From Acidobacteriota bacterium (GTDB taxonomy: Bacteria; Acidobacteriota; Vicinamibacteria; Marinacidobacterales; Marinacidobacteraceae): 64,000 nt of DNA. Positions 27,401-36,269 of this stretch are shown piece after piece. A program made the translations under genes and the position numbers. The notes below the pieces were generated by a model. That model was not told the origin of the DNA, searched no databases, and saw only the letters and a program-made list of their open reading frames with translations. Positions within the stretch are counted from its first letter, which is position 1, and each line of letters begins with the position of its first letter. Where the stretch lies: positions 32,679 to 96,678 of the forward strand of contig JAJEIY010000031.1 in NCBI GenBank assembly GCA_022828085.1. The letters are read 5' to 3'.

Positions 27401-27725
27401 TGAGCACGCCGACCCCCTCGGTCGCGAGGCCGGCGATCTCCTTCACCCCCGAGACGTCGTCGAGCGTCTCCTCGAGTCCCGTAAGGACGCTGTCCTCGAT
27501 CACCTCGGCGCCGGCGCCCGGGAACACGGTGGTGACGGTCAGCGCCGAGGACCGCGTCTCGGGGATCATCTCCTGCGGGATGCCGCCCAGGGTGAGCAGC
27601 CCGCCCAGCGAGATCCCGAGCAGCAGGAGGTTGGCGGCCACCCGGTTCCTGACGAACCAGGAGATCACCCCCGACTCCGGGCGACTGCCCGGTCCGGTGG
27701 AGGGCCCCTCCACCTTCGCGTCCAT
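24468..27725 (-). CDS. RND efflux transporter permease (AcrB/HAE-like)
   Basis: Inner-membrane proton-driven pump of 1085 aa. The N-terminal helix is ISWFVRNRVAANLLLLGISL, then a first periplasmic domain, the TM block with FGFILTLGIVVDDAIVVGENVQRH (the acidic pair of the proton relay is DD), the second periplasmic half, and the last helices ending in LVTLLIVPALYSLGDDA. Twelve TM segments can be placed. Several features (short length of docking loops, IRRVDGARAITVHTNV) match the environmental HAE-like subgroup rather than AcrB itself. The ATG at 27725 lies seven bases after the adaptor stop. Third gene of the OMF-MFP-RND operon. Confidence 0.93.
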   Translation of the reverse strand: MDAKVEGPSTGPGSRPESGVISWFVRNRVAANLLLLGISLGGLLTLGGIPQEMIPETRSSALTVTTVFPGAGAEVIEDSVLTGLEETLDDVSGVKEIAGLATEGVGVLTVEVERWADFRSVSDEIRERVESLTTLPADAEEPVIAEVRVDPLLLRIAVHGDADERSLTEAAHRVRDALTPIPGVATVEIASGRDYEISIEVSEDVLTRFGLTFDQVAMAIRRGSADVPGGSIRSDSGELRVSTEAEAVTGEDFARIPLIAAPGGGVVTVGDVAVVTDGFADVQRTARMNGEPAALLEVMLASGARLLETAEAVHAEVREIERGMPEGLSVTPWFDAWQLFESRMDVLVRNGLQGLALIFLVLFFTLSSRLAVWTAAGLPVAFFGAFLMMPGLGVTVNMFSLFGFILTLGIVVDDAIVVGENVQRHVSLAKTGVEAAAVRGVRQVLFPASFGVLTTMAAFGPLLGLPGIWGDLMGTLPRIVIPVLAFSLVDAAWILPHHMAHGGLGVRPSRRLARIRAGFQGALDWSIDVLYRPALGWSLRNRLATVALGILSLALSLGLLGGGWVPVETTPPFDSDVITVQVSLPPGSSANATAEVVGEVEAAIVRIREEVRAEYGVDPQRNLTALSGQQLPFGPGGAIGGALAGSGTTIGQVVLELIPAEQRAGFTARGIGDRLRGLTGTLPHGGEVTVLTSILGEEADISIRISGDDMEALHEASAGLQTLLREYGGVSAVRDDWDGSAPELVARVRSGGAGIGIGAGEFGRQLRQAFYGEEVQRIQRGRDEIRVLLRYPESGRTRPEDVTGMRVRRADGGVAPIGEVAELARAEKLAAIRRVDGARAITVHTNVDPRVASAGAVLADVQARVLPDLGNGYPDLRFDVVGLAGDQAETLEALQQNVLLALILIYALLAVPLSSWTQPFVIMAAVPFGLAGAIFGHLIMGVPFSIPSFFGMVPLVGIVVNDALVLLDFINRERRAGMPTREAVLAAGPLRFRPIILTSVTTCAGLAPLMAERSIQAQFLIPMAASLAFGVAFATLVTLLIVPALYSLGDDAALLLRGRRSLPTGESPREPGPTTARVIVGTRQV

Positions 27726-27732
27726 GTCCGAA

Positions 27733-28896
27733 CTACTCGCCGTCCGGGATCGCCGCCAGCCGCACCGTCATCCCCTCGGTGACGATCGCCGGCGGGTTCG
27801 TCACCACCCGATCCCCGTGCGCGAGTCCCGAGCGGACCAGCAGGTCTCCGTCTTCCGTGGACCAGAACGCGTCCACCTCGCGGATCGCGATCCGGTCCCC
27901 GTCGGTCACGACCAGCACCCGCCCGTCCTCCCGGAACGCGCTGCGGGGCACCACGGCCACCCCGGGATACTCGCGTCCCTCGATCTGCGCCCGCACGAAC
28001 ATCCCCGCCACCAGCGGCGGACGGCCTCCCGGCCCCTCTCCGTAGGGATCCCGGACCTCGATCACCGCCGGAAAGAACCGCGTTGCCGGATCCACTTCGC
28101 CCGCCATCCGCACCAGCCGGCCCTCCCAGCTCCAGGTGGTCGAGGCGAGCGCCGGACCCAGCACCGCCGTCAGCCGGGCGCGCGGCCCCTGGCCGCCGGA
28201 AGCGCCTCCGAACGGCAACTCCATGAGCTCCAGTGCGGCATCCGGCAGCGACACCCGGATTTCCGCCACGTCCACCGAGAGGAGTTCCACCAGCGGCACT
28301 CCGGGCGCGGCCCATTCGCCGACCTCGGCGTTCCGTGAGCCCACGAGGCCCGTGTGGGGCGCCCGCACCTCCGTCTTCCGGAGCTCGTTCTCCGCCCGTT
28401 TCAGCGATGCCTCCGCCGCCGCGACCCCGGCGCGCGCCGCGGCGAGCTGCGGGACCCGAAGCGCGAGGGCATCCGGTTCCGCGCCTTCTCCCGACCACTC
28501 TTCCTCCGCGAGCCGCGACAGGCCTTCCTCCGACTGCAACTGCAGCCGGGCCTGCGCCACCTGGCTCCGCGCCATCTCCACCGCCTGTTCATAGGCGAGC
28601 GACTCGATCCGGAAGAGCGCCGCGCCCTCTTCCACCCGCGCTCCGTCGCGCAGGCCGGGCGCCGACCAGACGACCTGGCCCGCCACCTCGGCCGCAACGG
28701 TAGTCCGCCGCGACGGGCGTACGGTCCCGTCCGCCTGGACCGTCACCCGCTCGGGACCCACGCGGACCGTTGCCGCCCGCACCTCGGGCAGCACCGTTTC
28801 GATCTCCTGCGCCTGCGGCCTGGGGCCGAGCGCGACCAGGAGCGCCAGCACGGCGCCCGCGCCGATCAGTATCGGTATGAACAAGAACCTTCGCAT
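27733..28896 (-). CDS. RND periplasmic adaptor (MFP)
   Basis: Membrane-fusion protein of 387 aa. It has an N-terminal signal anchor (FLFIPILIGAGAVLALLVAL), a split lipoyl domain (VAAEVAGQVVWSAPGLRDGARVEEGAALFRIE at one edge, ELRKTEVRAPHTGLV at the other), a short coiled-coil hairpin (residues about 110-165) and a beta-barrel. The hairpin is shorter than in AcrA. It links the inner-membrane pump with the outer-membrane channel. The ATG overlaps the TGA of the channel gene by one base. Confidence 0.9.
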   Translation of the reverse strand: MRRFLFIPILIGAGAVLALLVALGPRPQAQEIETVLPEVRAATVRVGPERVTVQADGTVRPSRRTTVAAEVAGQVVWSAPGLRDGARVEEGAALFRIESLAYEQAVEMARSQVAQARLQLQSEEGLSRLAEEEWSGEGAEPDALALRVPQLAAARAGVAAAEASLKRAENELRKTEVRAPHTGLVGSRNAEVGEWAAPGVPLVELLSVDVAEIRVSLPDAALELMELPFGGASGGQGPRARLTAVLGPALASTTWSWEGRLVRMAGEVDPATRFFPAVIEVRDPYGEGPGGRPPLVAGMFVRAQIEGREYPGVAVVPRSAFREDGRVLVVTDGDRIAIREVDAFWSTEDGDLLVRSGLAHGDRVVTNPPAIVTEGMTVRLAAIPDGE

Positions 28897-30389
28897 CACC
28901 GCTCCCCGGCGTCCGCCGTCTCGTCCCCATTCGTGCGCTCGAACCCGCCCCCGAGCGCCAGCGAGAGGTTCACGCGGTTGTCGAGCCGCGCCCGCAACTG
29001 CGACAGGTGGCCCGACTCCGCCACCAGGACCGCCCGCTCGGCTTCCAACTCCATGAGTCGCGTGACGAAGCCCCCGCGACGCTGGCTCCGAGTCCGTGAA
29101 AGCGCCCGGCGGCTCGCCGTGAGCGCCTCCGCCGAACGTGACTCCATCTCCCTGAGCGACTCCTCCGCGGAAAGCGCCGCCTCCACCTCCTGGTAGGCCG
29201 TCAACACCGTCCGCGCGTACACCGCCAGCGCCTCGCGATCGCGCGCCTCCTCCTGACGGATCTGCGCCCGGATCCGGCCTCTCTGGAACACGGGCGCCGC
29301 AATCCGCGCGATCAGGCTCCACACCGAGAAGTCCCCGTTCACGAGTTGCCGCAGCCGCGTGGACGCCGTGCCCACGGAGCTGGTCAGCGGAAACTGGGGA
29401 TAGCGCGCCCGCCGCGCCATTTCGGTGAACTCCTGCGACATGGCGAGGCGCCGCTCGGCGCTTGCCACGTCCGGACGCCGGGAGATGAGGTCCGCCGGCG
29501 CTCCCGCCGGAACCGCACTCCGGGCCGCGGGCAGGTCGCCGCCGAGTTCCCAGTCCGGCCCGGGCTCTCCGTCGGGATAGTCCGTGAAGAGAACCTCCAG
29601 ACTCCGCACCGCGGCCGCCCGCGCCTGCCGCCGGCTGGCGGCGGCCGCCCGCGCCTCGGCGAGACGGGCTTCCGCGGCGTCGACCTCGGCAAGGGCCGCG
29701 TCGCCGATGCGCGCCCGTTCCCGCGTCCAGCGCACCGTCTCCCCCCGGCTCGCCGCGATCGCTTCGGCGATGCGCGCCTGCTCCCGGGCCTCGACCGCCA
29801 GGAAGTAGAGGCGCGAAGCCTGGCCGGCCAGCGAGACCCGCGCTCCCGCGACCTCGGCGACCGCCGCCTCCATCACGGCGTTCGCGGCGCGCGCCCGCGG
29901 CGTCGCGGCGCGCCAGAGGTTCGCTTCCCAGCTCAGGTCCAGGGAGAGCCCGTAGCGGACGAAGTCCGCCGTGAGGACCTCCTCCTCTCCGAAACCAGGG
30001 ATCGGCAGCCCGGCGGATGCCGCGATGTCCGAGATCGGCAGGCCGATGAAGGCCTGCCGCGCCTGCAGACGGTCCACTCCCGCTCCGACCTGGGGATAGA
30101 GCGCGCTCCTCGCAATCCCCGCGTCGGCGGCCGCCTGCGCGAGGCGCGCCGCCGCCTCCCGAAGCGTGAGGTTGCCCGATATCGCCCGCTCGACGACCCG
30201 ATCGAGGGCCGGATCGCCGAACGAGGTCCACCAGTCCGCGGTCGGAGCGGCCTCCGCCGCGGCGGCCGCGGGAGCCGCCGGCTCGGGCGTGAACTCGACC
30301 TCCGGGTCCGCGATCGGAGCCCGCAGACCACCGCAACCGCTCGCCAGCGCGCAGGCGACGGCCAGCGCCGTTCGTCGGCCCACCTTCAT
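28896..30389 (-). CDS. Outer-membrane efflux lipoprotein (NodT/TolC family)
   Basis: 497 aa, first gene of the efflux operon. It begins with a lipoprotein signal whose lipobox is LASG|C (Cys19). The duplicated long-helix OEP domains follow; WWTSFGDPALDRVVERAISGNLTL is the usual first motif of this family and SRRPDVASAERRLAMS the second. It forms the trimeric outer-membrane exit duct. Substrates cannot be inferred. A TACACT box lies eight bases before the ATG; no Shine-Dalgarno is seen. No local TetR or MarR regulator is present. Confidence 0.92.
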   Translation of the reverse strand: MKVGRRTALAVACALASGCGGLRAPIADPEVEFTPEPAAPAAAAAEAAPTADWWTSFGDPALDRVVERAISGNLTLREAAARLAQAAADAGIARSALYPQVGAGVDRLQARQAFIGLPISDIAASAGLPIPGFGEEEVLTADFVRYGLSLDLSWEANLWRAATPRARAANAVMEAAVAEVAGARVSLAGQASRLYFLAVEAREQARIAEAIAASRGETVRWTRERARIGDAALAEVDAAEARLAEARAAAASRRQARAAAVRSLEVLFTDYPDGEPGPDWELGGDLPAARSAVPAGAPADLISRRPDVASAERRLAMSQEFTEMARRARYPQFPLTSSVGTASTRLRQLVNGDFSVWSLIARIAAPVFQRGRIRAQIRQEEARDREALAVYARTVLTAYQEVEAALSAEESLREMESRSAEALTASRRALSRTRSQRRGGFVTRLMELEAERAVLVAESGHLSQLRARLDNRVNLSLALGGGFERTNGDETADAGER

Positions 30390-30527
30390 GGCGCGTGAGT
30401 GTATTCGTTGGCCACTCCCCGCGGGGCGGGAGTCCGCCCCTGTTGAAGGGCGGCGTCCGCTCGCGTACGATCATCGGTTCGCATTTCGGTTCCCGTCAGG
30501 CTGCGGCCTGTCTTGACGGAGGCTTTC

Positions 30528-32306
30528 ATGATCCAAACGCCCCTCCATCCGGCACCCCGCCGGTCAGCTGGTTTCCGACGCCGGCGCCTCCCCATCGCAG
30601 TATTGGGCCTGGCAGCCGTCGTGGGCGTCCCGAGCGCCCTCGCGCAGGACGAGGCGCCGCTCAACCGCCGGGAGGTTTCCCGCGCCATCGACATCGCCGA
30701 GGATCACCTTGAGGACGCCGAGCGCGCGCTCCGGGACGAGGATGCGGAAGCTGCGCAGGCGGCCTACAGTCAGGCAGGGGGCCTCTTTCTCCGGGTGCTG
30801 CAGGATCATCCCTACCGCCGGGACATCCGCCTGCAGCTCGGCCGCATCTACCTCCACTTCGAAGAGTGGGAGAACGTCGCCAGCACCTTCGAGCAGGCCC
30901 TGATGACGGATCCGCCAACGGAGGAGGAGGACATCGACGGCTGGGCGTTCGAGAACGTCGAGGACGCCGACGAGATTCTCGAAGCCTGGACCGCGGTGAC
31001 GAGCGCCTACGGGATGCTCGAGGACGACCTCAACGTCATCGAGGCCGGGCAGAAGGTCATCGAACTGAACCCGAACCCGCCGGCGAGCACCTTCGTGGCG
31101 ATCGGATCCAGCATGGCCCGGCAGGGACAATTCGAAGAAGCGTCCGACATGGCCCGGCGCGCCCTGGAGATCGAGCCCAACAGCGCCATGGCCCACTCGA
31201 CTCTCGGTCAGGCCGCCGCCGCCGGGGGCGACCTGGACGAGGCCGAGGCTTCCTTCCGGCGTGCGGTCGAGCTCGACCCGAACACCGCCCGGGCTCACGC
31301 CGGCCTCGCCGACATCTACTACGAGCGCGACGACTTTCAGGCGGCCGTGGACGCGGCGACCGCCGCGCTCGGCCTGAACGACCAGTTGACGGCGGCCTAC
31401 GGGATCCGGGGGCTCGCGAACAACGCCCTCGGCAACTCGGCCGAGGCCCAGGGCGACCTGTCCATGGCGGTCACGGTGAACCCTGACGACCCGGCGGCGA
31501 ACCTCGCCTTCGCCCAGGTGTACGAGGCGCTCGAGAACCGGGGCCAGGCGTCGAGCTACTACCGCAAGGTCACGACGCTCGCGAACTCTCCGCCGGCCTC
31601 CAGGGTGACGGCCCATGTGGCGCTCGGGCGTTTCGCCATCGAGGCCCTGAACTACGACGAAGCCGTGAACGAGATGAACGCGGCGGTCGCCGCCGATCCG
31701 AACTCGGAGGAAGCCAAGGCGGGACTCGGCATGGCGAGCCACGCGAGCGCCAAGGCCAAGCGACAGGCCCAGGACGTCGCGGGCGCCCTGGCTGCGGCGC
31801 AGGCGGCGAGCGCGGCCGATCCCGACAACCCGGTCTACCAGGTGGAGCACGGCATCGCGCTCATCCTGAACCAGCAGGTGGCCGAGGCGGTGCCGGTCCT
31901 TGAATCGGGGGTTCCCAACTTCCCTGCCGACGGGAACATGGATGACCTCGCGGTCGGTCATTGGGCGCTCGGACAGGCCTACATGGCTTCGCAGAACTTC
32001 GCCGGCGCCGAGACCCAGTTCAGCGAGGCGACCCAGAAGATGGACAGTTGGGGAGCGCCGTTCCAGATGCTGGCCTGGGCCCATACCGCCCAGATCGCGT
32101 ACGGCCCCTGCCGGCTCAAGGACGCCGCGTTCGGCGAACGGATGCAGGCGGCTGGAGTGGGCTGTCCCGCCAGCGACGCCGACTACGAGCGGGTGGCCGC
32201 CGCCGCCGCGGAGTACGAGAAGGCCGTTGCCCTTGGTGTCCAGGACCCCGTCCTCGCCGAGCGGATCGCGGTGCTCCAGGAGGTCAGGAATCAAGTCGCC
32301 GAATGA
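30528..32306 (+). CDS. Exported TPR-repeat protein
   Basis: 592 aa with an N-terminal Sec signal (LPIAVLGLAAVVGVPSALA, cleavage near residue 39) and at least ten tetratricopeptide units. Clear consensus units include residues around 195-300 (AFLEIEPNSAMAHSTLGQAA, VELDPNTARAHAGLADIYY and following). Acidic, Ala-rich, no enzyme motif: a periplasmic or outer-membrane protein-interaction scaffold. ATG 30528 is fixed by a GGAGG site at 30518-30522, five bases away; an in-frame TTG at 30513 lies before that site and is rejected. It overlaps the next gene by four bases (ATGA). Confidence 0.85.
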   Translation: MIQTPLHPAPRRSAGFRRRRLPIAVLGLAAVVGVPSALAQDEAPLNRREVSRAIDIAEDHLEDAERALRDEDAEAAQAAYSQAGGLFLRVLQDHPYRRDIRLQLGRIYLHFEEWENVASTFEQALMTDPPTEEEDIDGWAFENVEDADEILEAWTAVTSAYGMLEDDLNVIEAGQKVIELNPNPPASTFVAIGSSMARQGQFEEASDMARRALEIEPNSAMAHSTLGQAAAAGGDLDEAEASFRRAVELDPNTARAHAGLADIYYERDDFQAAVDAATAALGLNDQLTAAYGIRGLANNALGNSAEAQGDLSMAVTVNPDDPAANLAFAQVYEALENRGQASSYYRKVTTLANSPPASRVTAHVALGRFAIEALNYDEAVNEMNAAVAADPNSEEAKAGLGMASHASAKAKRQAQDVAGALAAAQAASAADPDNPVYQVEHGIALILNQQVAEAVPVLESGVPNFPADGNMDDLAVGHWALGQAYMASQNFAGAETQFSEATQKMDSWGAPFQMLAWAHTAQIAYGPCRLKDAAFGERMQAAGVGCPASDADYERVAAAAAEYEKAVALGVQDPVLAERIAVLQEVRNQVAE

Positions 32307-33514
32307 CGGCCCGGGGTAGCGGCGAAGTCTCAGACGGCACCCCGGACATCAAGGGGCTGTTCTCCGCGTTGAGCGGGGAGCAGCCCCGCATGGAGGAGAT
32401 GCTGGGGCGGTTCGTCCGGATCGAATCGCCCACCGACGACCCGGAGGCCACCGCCCGGATGGGCGACGAGGCCGTTTCCGCGCTCACGGACGTCGCCGGG
32501 GGCCTGCTGAACGGCGCCTCCGTCTCGCGGGTTTCCGGGACCGCTGCCGGAACGCCGCGCGGACCTCATGTGCTGGTGCGGGTTCCGGGAGCGGTGGCCC
32601 GGGAGAAACCGCTGTTGCTGCTCGGCCACCTGGACACCGTCTGGGCGCACGGCACCCTGGACGAGATCCCCTTCCGGATCGAGGACGGCGTTGCCCGGGG
32701 GCCGGGCGTCTATGACATGAAGGCGGGCCTGGTGCAGACGATCTGGGCCCTCCGGGTCCTCGACCGTCACGGACTCCGGCCGCGCCGGCCGCTCACGATC
32801 CTCTGGAACACCGACGAAGAGGCGGGAAGCGCGGCGAGCCGGGAGTTCATCGAGGCGGAGGCTTCGGAAGCGGCCGCCTGTCTGGTGATGGAGCCGTCGT
32901 TGCCCGGAGGCGGCGCCAAGACCGGCCGCCGCGGCGTCGGGATCCTGACCGTGCGGGTCAGGGGACGCGCCGCCCATGCCGGCCTCGATCCCGAACGCGG
33001 GATCAACGCGATCACCGAACTCGCGGGCGTCGTCACGGCCGCCGCCGCGCTCTCGGCGCCCGAGCGGGGCGTCACGGTGAACGTGGGGCTGATCCGGGGC
33101 GGGTCGCGCACGAATGTCGTTCCAGCGGAGGCGTCGGCCGACGTGGACATCCGGATGGACGACCCGGAATCGGGAGAGCGGCTGATCCGGGCGCTCCGGG
33201 ACCTGGGCGCGGCGCATCCCGAGGCCGAAGTGCACTGGACCGGTGGAGTGAACCGGCCGGCGCTCGTGCGGAACGCGGGGGTCGTGAGGCTCTACGAGCG
33301 GGCCCGGCGGCTGGCCGGAAGACTCGACTGGGAGATCGGCGAGGGCTCGGCCGGCGGAGGCTCGGACGGCAACATCGTGGCCGGCCTCGGCGTTCCGGTG
33401 CTCGACGGACTCGGCCCGCTCGGGGACGGCGCCCACGCGCGCCACGAGCAGGTGGTCACGGCCGATCTGCCGCGGCGCGCCGCCCTCCTCGCGGCGCTGC
33501 TCCTGGAGCTGTAG
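32303..33514 (+). CDS. M20 family carboxypeptidase (glutamate carboxypeptidase-like)
   Basis: Zinc exopeptidase of 403 aa. The motifs GHLDTVWAHGTL, GPGVYDMKAGLVQ, WNTDEEAGS, MEPSLPGGGAKTGRRG and the swapped dimer helix region GRAAHAGLDPERGINA are those of the carboxypeptidase G2/CPG70 group, which removes C-terminal Glu (folates, glutamyl peptides). The final GSAGGGSDGN and DGAHARHE motifs complete the metal site. No signal peptide, so cytoplasmic. ATG at 32303 overlaps the TPR stop (ATGA). The link with an exported TPR protein is not explained. Confidence 0.87.
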   Translation: MTARGSGEVSDGTPDIKGLFSALSGEQPRMEEMLGRFVRIESPTDDPEATARMGDEAVSALTDVAGGLLNGASVSRVSGTAAGTPRGPHVLVRVPGAVAREKPLLLLGHLDTVWAHGTLDEIPFRIEDGVARGPGVYDMKAGLVQTIWALRVLDRHGLRPRRPLTILWNTDEEAGSAASREFIEAEASEAAACLVMEPSLPGGGAKTGRRGVGILTVRVRGRAAHAGLDPERGINAITELAGVVTAAAALSAPERGVTVNVGLIRGGSRTNVVPAEASADVDIRMDDPESGERLIRALRDLGAAHPEAEVHWTGGVNRPALVRNAGVVRLYERARRLAGRLDWEIGEGSAGGGSDGNIVAGLGVPVLDGLGPLGDGAHARHEQVVTADLPRRAALLAALLLEL

Positions 33515-33704
33515 GAGCGCCGACCTTCAGGTCGGCATCGCTGCGCGACAGCGCAGCGAAACTCACGACACCATGCACCCTCATCACCCGGGCTCAATCG
33601 CGGACGGCGTTGCGCCATCCCCTTTCGCGCCCCGCCACATGGCGGATCAGGTGAGGGAGTTTCGCCCGCTGGGCGGGCGATGCCGGTGTGAACACCGGCG
33701 CTCC
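33514..33704. mobile_element. 191-bp REP-pair (BIME-like) element A with inverted ends
   Basis: Each end is GGAGCG followed by hairpin 1, ATC, hairpin 2 and GAAACTC. The left arm has GCCGACC-TTCA-GGTCGGC and GCTGCGC-GACA-GCGCAGC. The right arm, read in reverse, has GCCGGTG-TTCA-CACCGGC and GCCCGC-CCA-GCGGGC. Stem sequences differ between arms but pairing is kept. The centre codes for nothing. It lies between convergent gene ends. Confidence 0.6.
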
Positions 33705-33727
33705 TTGCCCTTGGCCGGCGCTCCGAG

Positions 33728-34477
33728 TTACAGGATCTGGCTCAGGAAGCGTTTCGTCCGTTCGTCGGCGGGGTTCGTGAAGAACCGGTCCGGAGGCAGA
33801 CACTCGACGATGCTGCCCTCGTCCATGAAGGCCACCCGGTCGGCGACGGTGCGCGCGAAACCCATTTCGTGCGTGACCACGATCATCGTCATGCCGCTCT
33901 GCGCGAGATCGTTCATCACGTCGAGGACCTCCTTGATCATCACGGGATCGAGCGCCGACGTGGGTTCGTCGAACAGCATGACCCGGGGCCGCATGCAGAG
34001 CGACCGCGCGATCGCCGCCCGCTGCTGCTGACCGCCCGAGAGCTGGGCGGGGTGTTTTCCGGCCTGCTCCGGAATCCGGACCCGGACGAGGAACTCCATG
34101 GCCCGCTCCCGGGCGTCCGCGGGAGTCATGCCGAGCACCCGGACCGGCCCCAGCATGCAGTTCTCGAGCACCGTGAGGTGGGGGAAGAGATTGAACTCCT
34201 GGAACACCATGCCGATCTCGCGGCGGACCTCCGTGAGACCGGCCGCGTCCGCCCCGAGTTCCCTCCCGGCGAAGACGACGCGGCCTTCCTGGTGCTCCTC
34301 GAGGCGGTTGATGCAGCGGATCAGCGTGGACTTTCCGGAGCCGGACGGGCCGCAGATCACGATGCGCTCGCCCTCGGCGACCCGGAGACGCACGTCACGG
34401 AGCACCTGGAACGCGCCGAACCACTTGCTGACGCCGTCGAGTTCGATCAACGGCGCTCCGGGAGTCAGGCGCTCCAC
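33728..34477 (-). CDS. Polar amino-acid ABC transporter ATPase
   Basis: 249-aa ATPase of the GlnQ/AapP type. Walker [11 protein letters not shown]-loop [13 protein letters not shown], signature [15 protein letters not shown], Walker [14 protein letters not shown] and switch His in VVTHEMGFA are all intact. It powers uptake by the two permeases upstream. The start is GTG at 34477, four bases after the stop of the second permease; last gene of a four-gene operon. Confidence 0.94.
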   Translation of the reverse strand: MERLTPGAPLIELDGVSKWFGAFQVLRDVRLRVAEGERIVICGPSGSGKSTLIRCINRLEEHQEGRVVFAGRELGADAAGLTEVRREIGMVFQEFNLFPHLTVLENCMLGPVRVLGMTPADARERAMEFLVRVRIPEQAGKHPAQLSGGQQQRAAIARSLCMRPRVMLFDEPTSALDPVMIKEVLDVMNDLAQSGMTMIVVTHEMGFARTVADRVAFMDEGSIVECLPPDRFFTNPADERTKRFLSQIL

Positions 34478-34481
34478 CGGT

Positions 34482-35372
34482 TCAGGCCCGGGCCGCCGCC
34501 GCGCTCTTTTCGAGCCGGCCGAACAGCAGCGAAAGGAAATAACAGAGGCAGAAGTACAACGCGGCGACCGTGATCCAGACCTCGAAGACGCGGGTCGTGG
34601 AAACCGCCGTCTCCATCGCCAGGAAGGTGAGTTCCTGGATCGAGATGAGGGAGAGGATCGAGGAGTCCTTGACGAGGGTGATGAACTGGCCGGCGAGGGG
34701 CGGAATCACCCGCCGGAGCGCCTGCGGCAGGATCACCCGCCGCCAGAGCTCCCAGCGGGAGAGCCCGATGCTGAGGCCCGCCTCCGTCTGGGTCTTCGGG
34801 ATGGATTGGATCCCGGCGCGCACGATCTCGGTCATGTAGGCGCCCTGGAACATGGCGAGACAGATGACGCCGGAGATGACGTTCGGGATGAGGGCGGCCG
34901 GCCCGAACACCAGTTCGAGGGACCGAAGGGTGGCGGGCGAAGCGCGCCGCACGAAGTCCTCCACCCCCAGGACCGGCATGATCTGGCTGCTGATGAAGAA
35001 GTAGAAGATGAAGATGAAGACGAGCGGCGGGATGTTCCGGATCAACTCGACGTAGGTCCGGCTCAGGAGCCGCGGGAACAGGCGCCCCGCGGTGCGCAGG
35101 ACGCCGAAGACGGCGCCGAACAGCGCCGCCGGGATCATGCTCAGGATCGCCAGGCGGATCGTCGTGAAGAAACCCTGCATCAGCAGGTTCGGGACCCACC
35201 GCCCGGTCTCTTCGTCCCACCGGTAGAGGGAATTCGGGATGGCGCTCCAGTCCCAGCGGTACTCCAGAACGGCCTCGACCCGGTGGAAGACGTACCCGAG
35301 GGCCACGACGACCGCGGTCAGGACCGCGGCATCGACCCATCCGAGGCGGGCCCTGGTGCGGCCGGGAATCAC
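34482..35372 (-). CDS. Amino-acid ABC transporter permease 2 (AapM/GltK type)
   Basis: 296-aa membrane component with an N-terminal helix, a periplasmic segment (about residues 35-65), and the HisM-type permease domain: [52 protein letters not shown] with the EAA loop that contacts the ATPase. The GTG at 35372 overlaps the stop of the binding-protein gene (GTGA). The longer N-terminus is typical of the AapQM subfamily for general L-amino acids. Confidence 0.92.
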   Translation of the reverse strand: MIPGRTRARLGWVDAAVLTAVVVALGYVFHRVEAVLEYRWDWSAIPNSLYRWDEETGRWVPNLLMQGFFTTIRLAILSMIPAALFGAVFGVLRTAGRLFPRLLSRTYVELIRNIPPLVFIFIFYFFISSQIMPVLGVEDFVRRASPATLRSLELVFGPAALIPNVISGVICLAMFQGAYMTEIVRAGIQSIPKTQTEAGLSIGLSRWELWRRVILPQALRRVIPPLAGQFITLVKDSSILSLISIQELTFLAMETAVSTTRVFEVWITVAALYFCLCYFLSLLFGRLEKSAAAARA

Positions 35373-36229
35373 TGCTGCGGCGTACTCCCGGGACGCACCT
35401 CGTCCATCCAGTTGGTGGTCTTGAACCAGTAGTCGTAGCGCTCCGCGAGCCAGCCGTTCGTCGTGTTCACGCGGATCCAGTTGGAAAAGAAGTTCAGCGC
35501 GTCCGGATCGCCCTTGCGGAGCCCGAACGCCTCGTCCCCCTGCGAGAGGTTGCCGGTCGTCGGCAGAAAGAGGAGTTCCGGGTTCCGTCCCGCCCACTCG
35601 ACCGGCTTCGGGTAGGAAGACAGGATGGCGTGCGCGTTGCCGTTCAGCACTTCCTGAATGGCCTGGATGTCGTCGTCGAAACGGCGGATCGTCGCTCTCG
35701 GGAAGAGGCGGGCCGCGTCGTTGCAGGCGCTGGCGCCGCGCCGGCAGGTGAGGGTGACCTCCTCGCTGTCGTAGCCGTCCGGCCACGCCAGGTCCGCGGC
35801 CAGGTCCCGGTTGGCGGCGATCCCCATGCCGGAGTGCGCATAGGGAATGGTGAAGTTGATGGTGAGGTTCCGCTGCGGACGAATGCTCATGCCGCCGATG
35901 ATCACGTCGAACTTCCCGGCGAGGAGGGCAGGGATGATCCCGTCCCAGGAAGTCGGCACGAACTCGATGTTCACCCCCATGTCCTCGGCGAGCCTGGTGG
36001 CGACGTCCACCTCGAATCCGACGAGCTCGCCGTTCCGGTCGCGCATCGCCCACGGTTCGAACGTCGAGACGCCGACCTTGAGGGCGCCGCGCCGCTGGAT
36101 CGTCTCGACGACGCTTTCGGCGGAGCCCTGCTGACCGGCGCAGCGCAACTGGAATCCGGCGGCCACGCCGAGCGCCAGGAGCGCGGCCAGCGCCCGGCCC
36201 GATCGCGGGCCGGTCCTTGTTCGCCTCAT
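35369..36229 (-). CDS. Amino-acid ABC transporter substrate-binding protein
   Basis: 286-aa periplasmic receptor (SBP_bac_3 fold). After a signal (ALAALLALGVAAGFQLRCAG) the mature part starts RRGALKVGVSTFEPWAMRDRNGELVGFEVDVA, the standard opening, followed by FDVIIGGMSIRPQRNLTINFT. A CRRGASAC pair may form a disulfide. The Cys near the signal end is not in a clean lipobox, so a soluble receptor is more likely than a lipoprotein. It lies between the two permeases, an order less common than receptor-first. Confidence 0.92.
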   Translation of the reverse strand: MRRTRTGPRSGRALAALLALGVAAGFQLRCAGQQGSAESVVETIQRRGALKVGVSTFEPWAMRDRNGELVGFEVDVATRLAEDMGVNIEFVPTSWDGIIPALLAGKFDVIIGGMSIRPQRNLTINFTIPYAHSGMGIAANRDLAADLAWPDGYDSEEVTLTCRRGASACNDAARLFPRATIRRFDDDIQAIQEVLNGNAHAILSSYPKPVEWAGRNPELLFLPTTGNLSQGDEAFGLRKGDPDALNFFSNWIRVNTTNGWLAERYDYWFKTTNWMDEVRPGSTPQQ

Positions 36230-36269
36230 GCTCTTCTCCTTGCTCCGGTGCGGAATCGGGCCGGGGGAA

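Noticed and set aside
24915..27782. 955-codon open frame on the plus strand opposite the RND pump, and similar long frames at 21635-24493, 17820-19988 and 10043-12901
   Set aside because: They mirror well-supported genes on the other strand, have low-complexity Arg/Gly/Pro-rich translations, and are expected by-products of very high GC with strong third-position bias.
30513..30527. TTG 30513 as start of the TPR protein
   Set aside because: It precedes the GGAGG site at 30518-30522 that is well spaced for ATG 30528, which also gives a better signal peptide.
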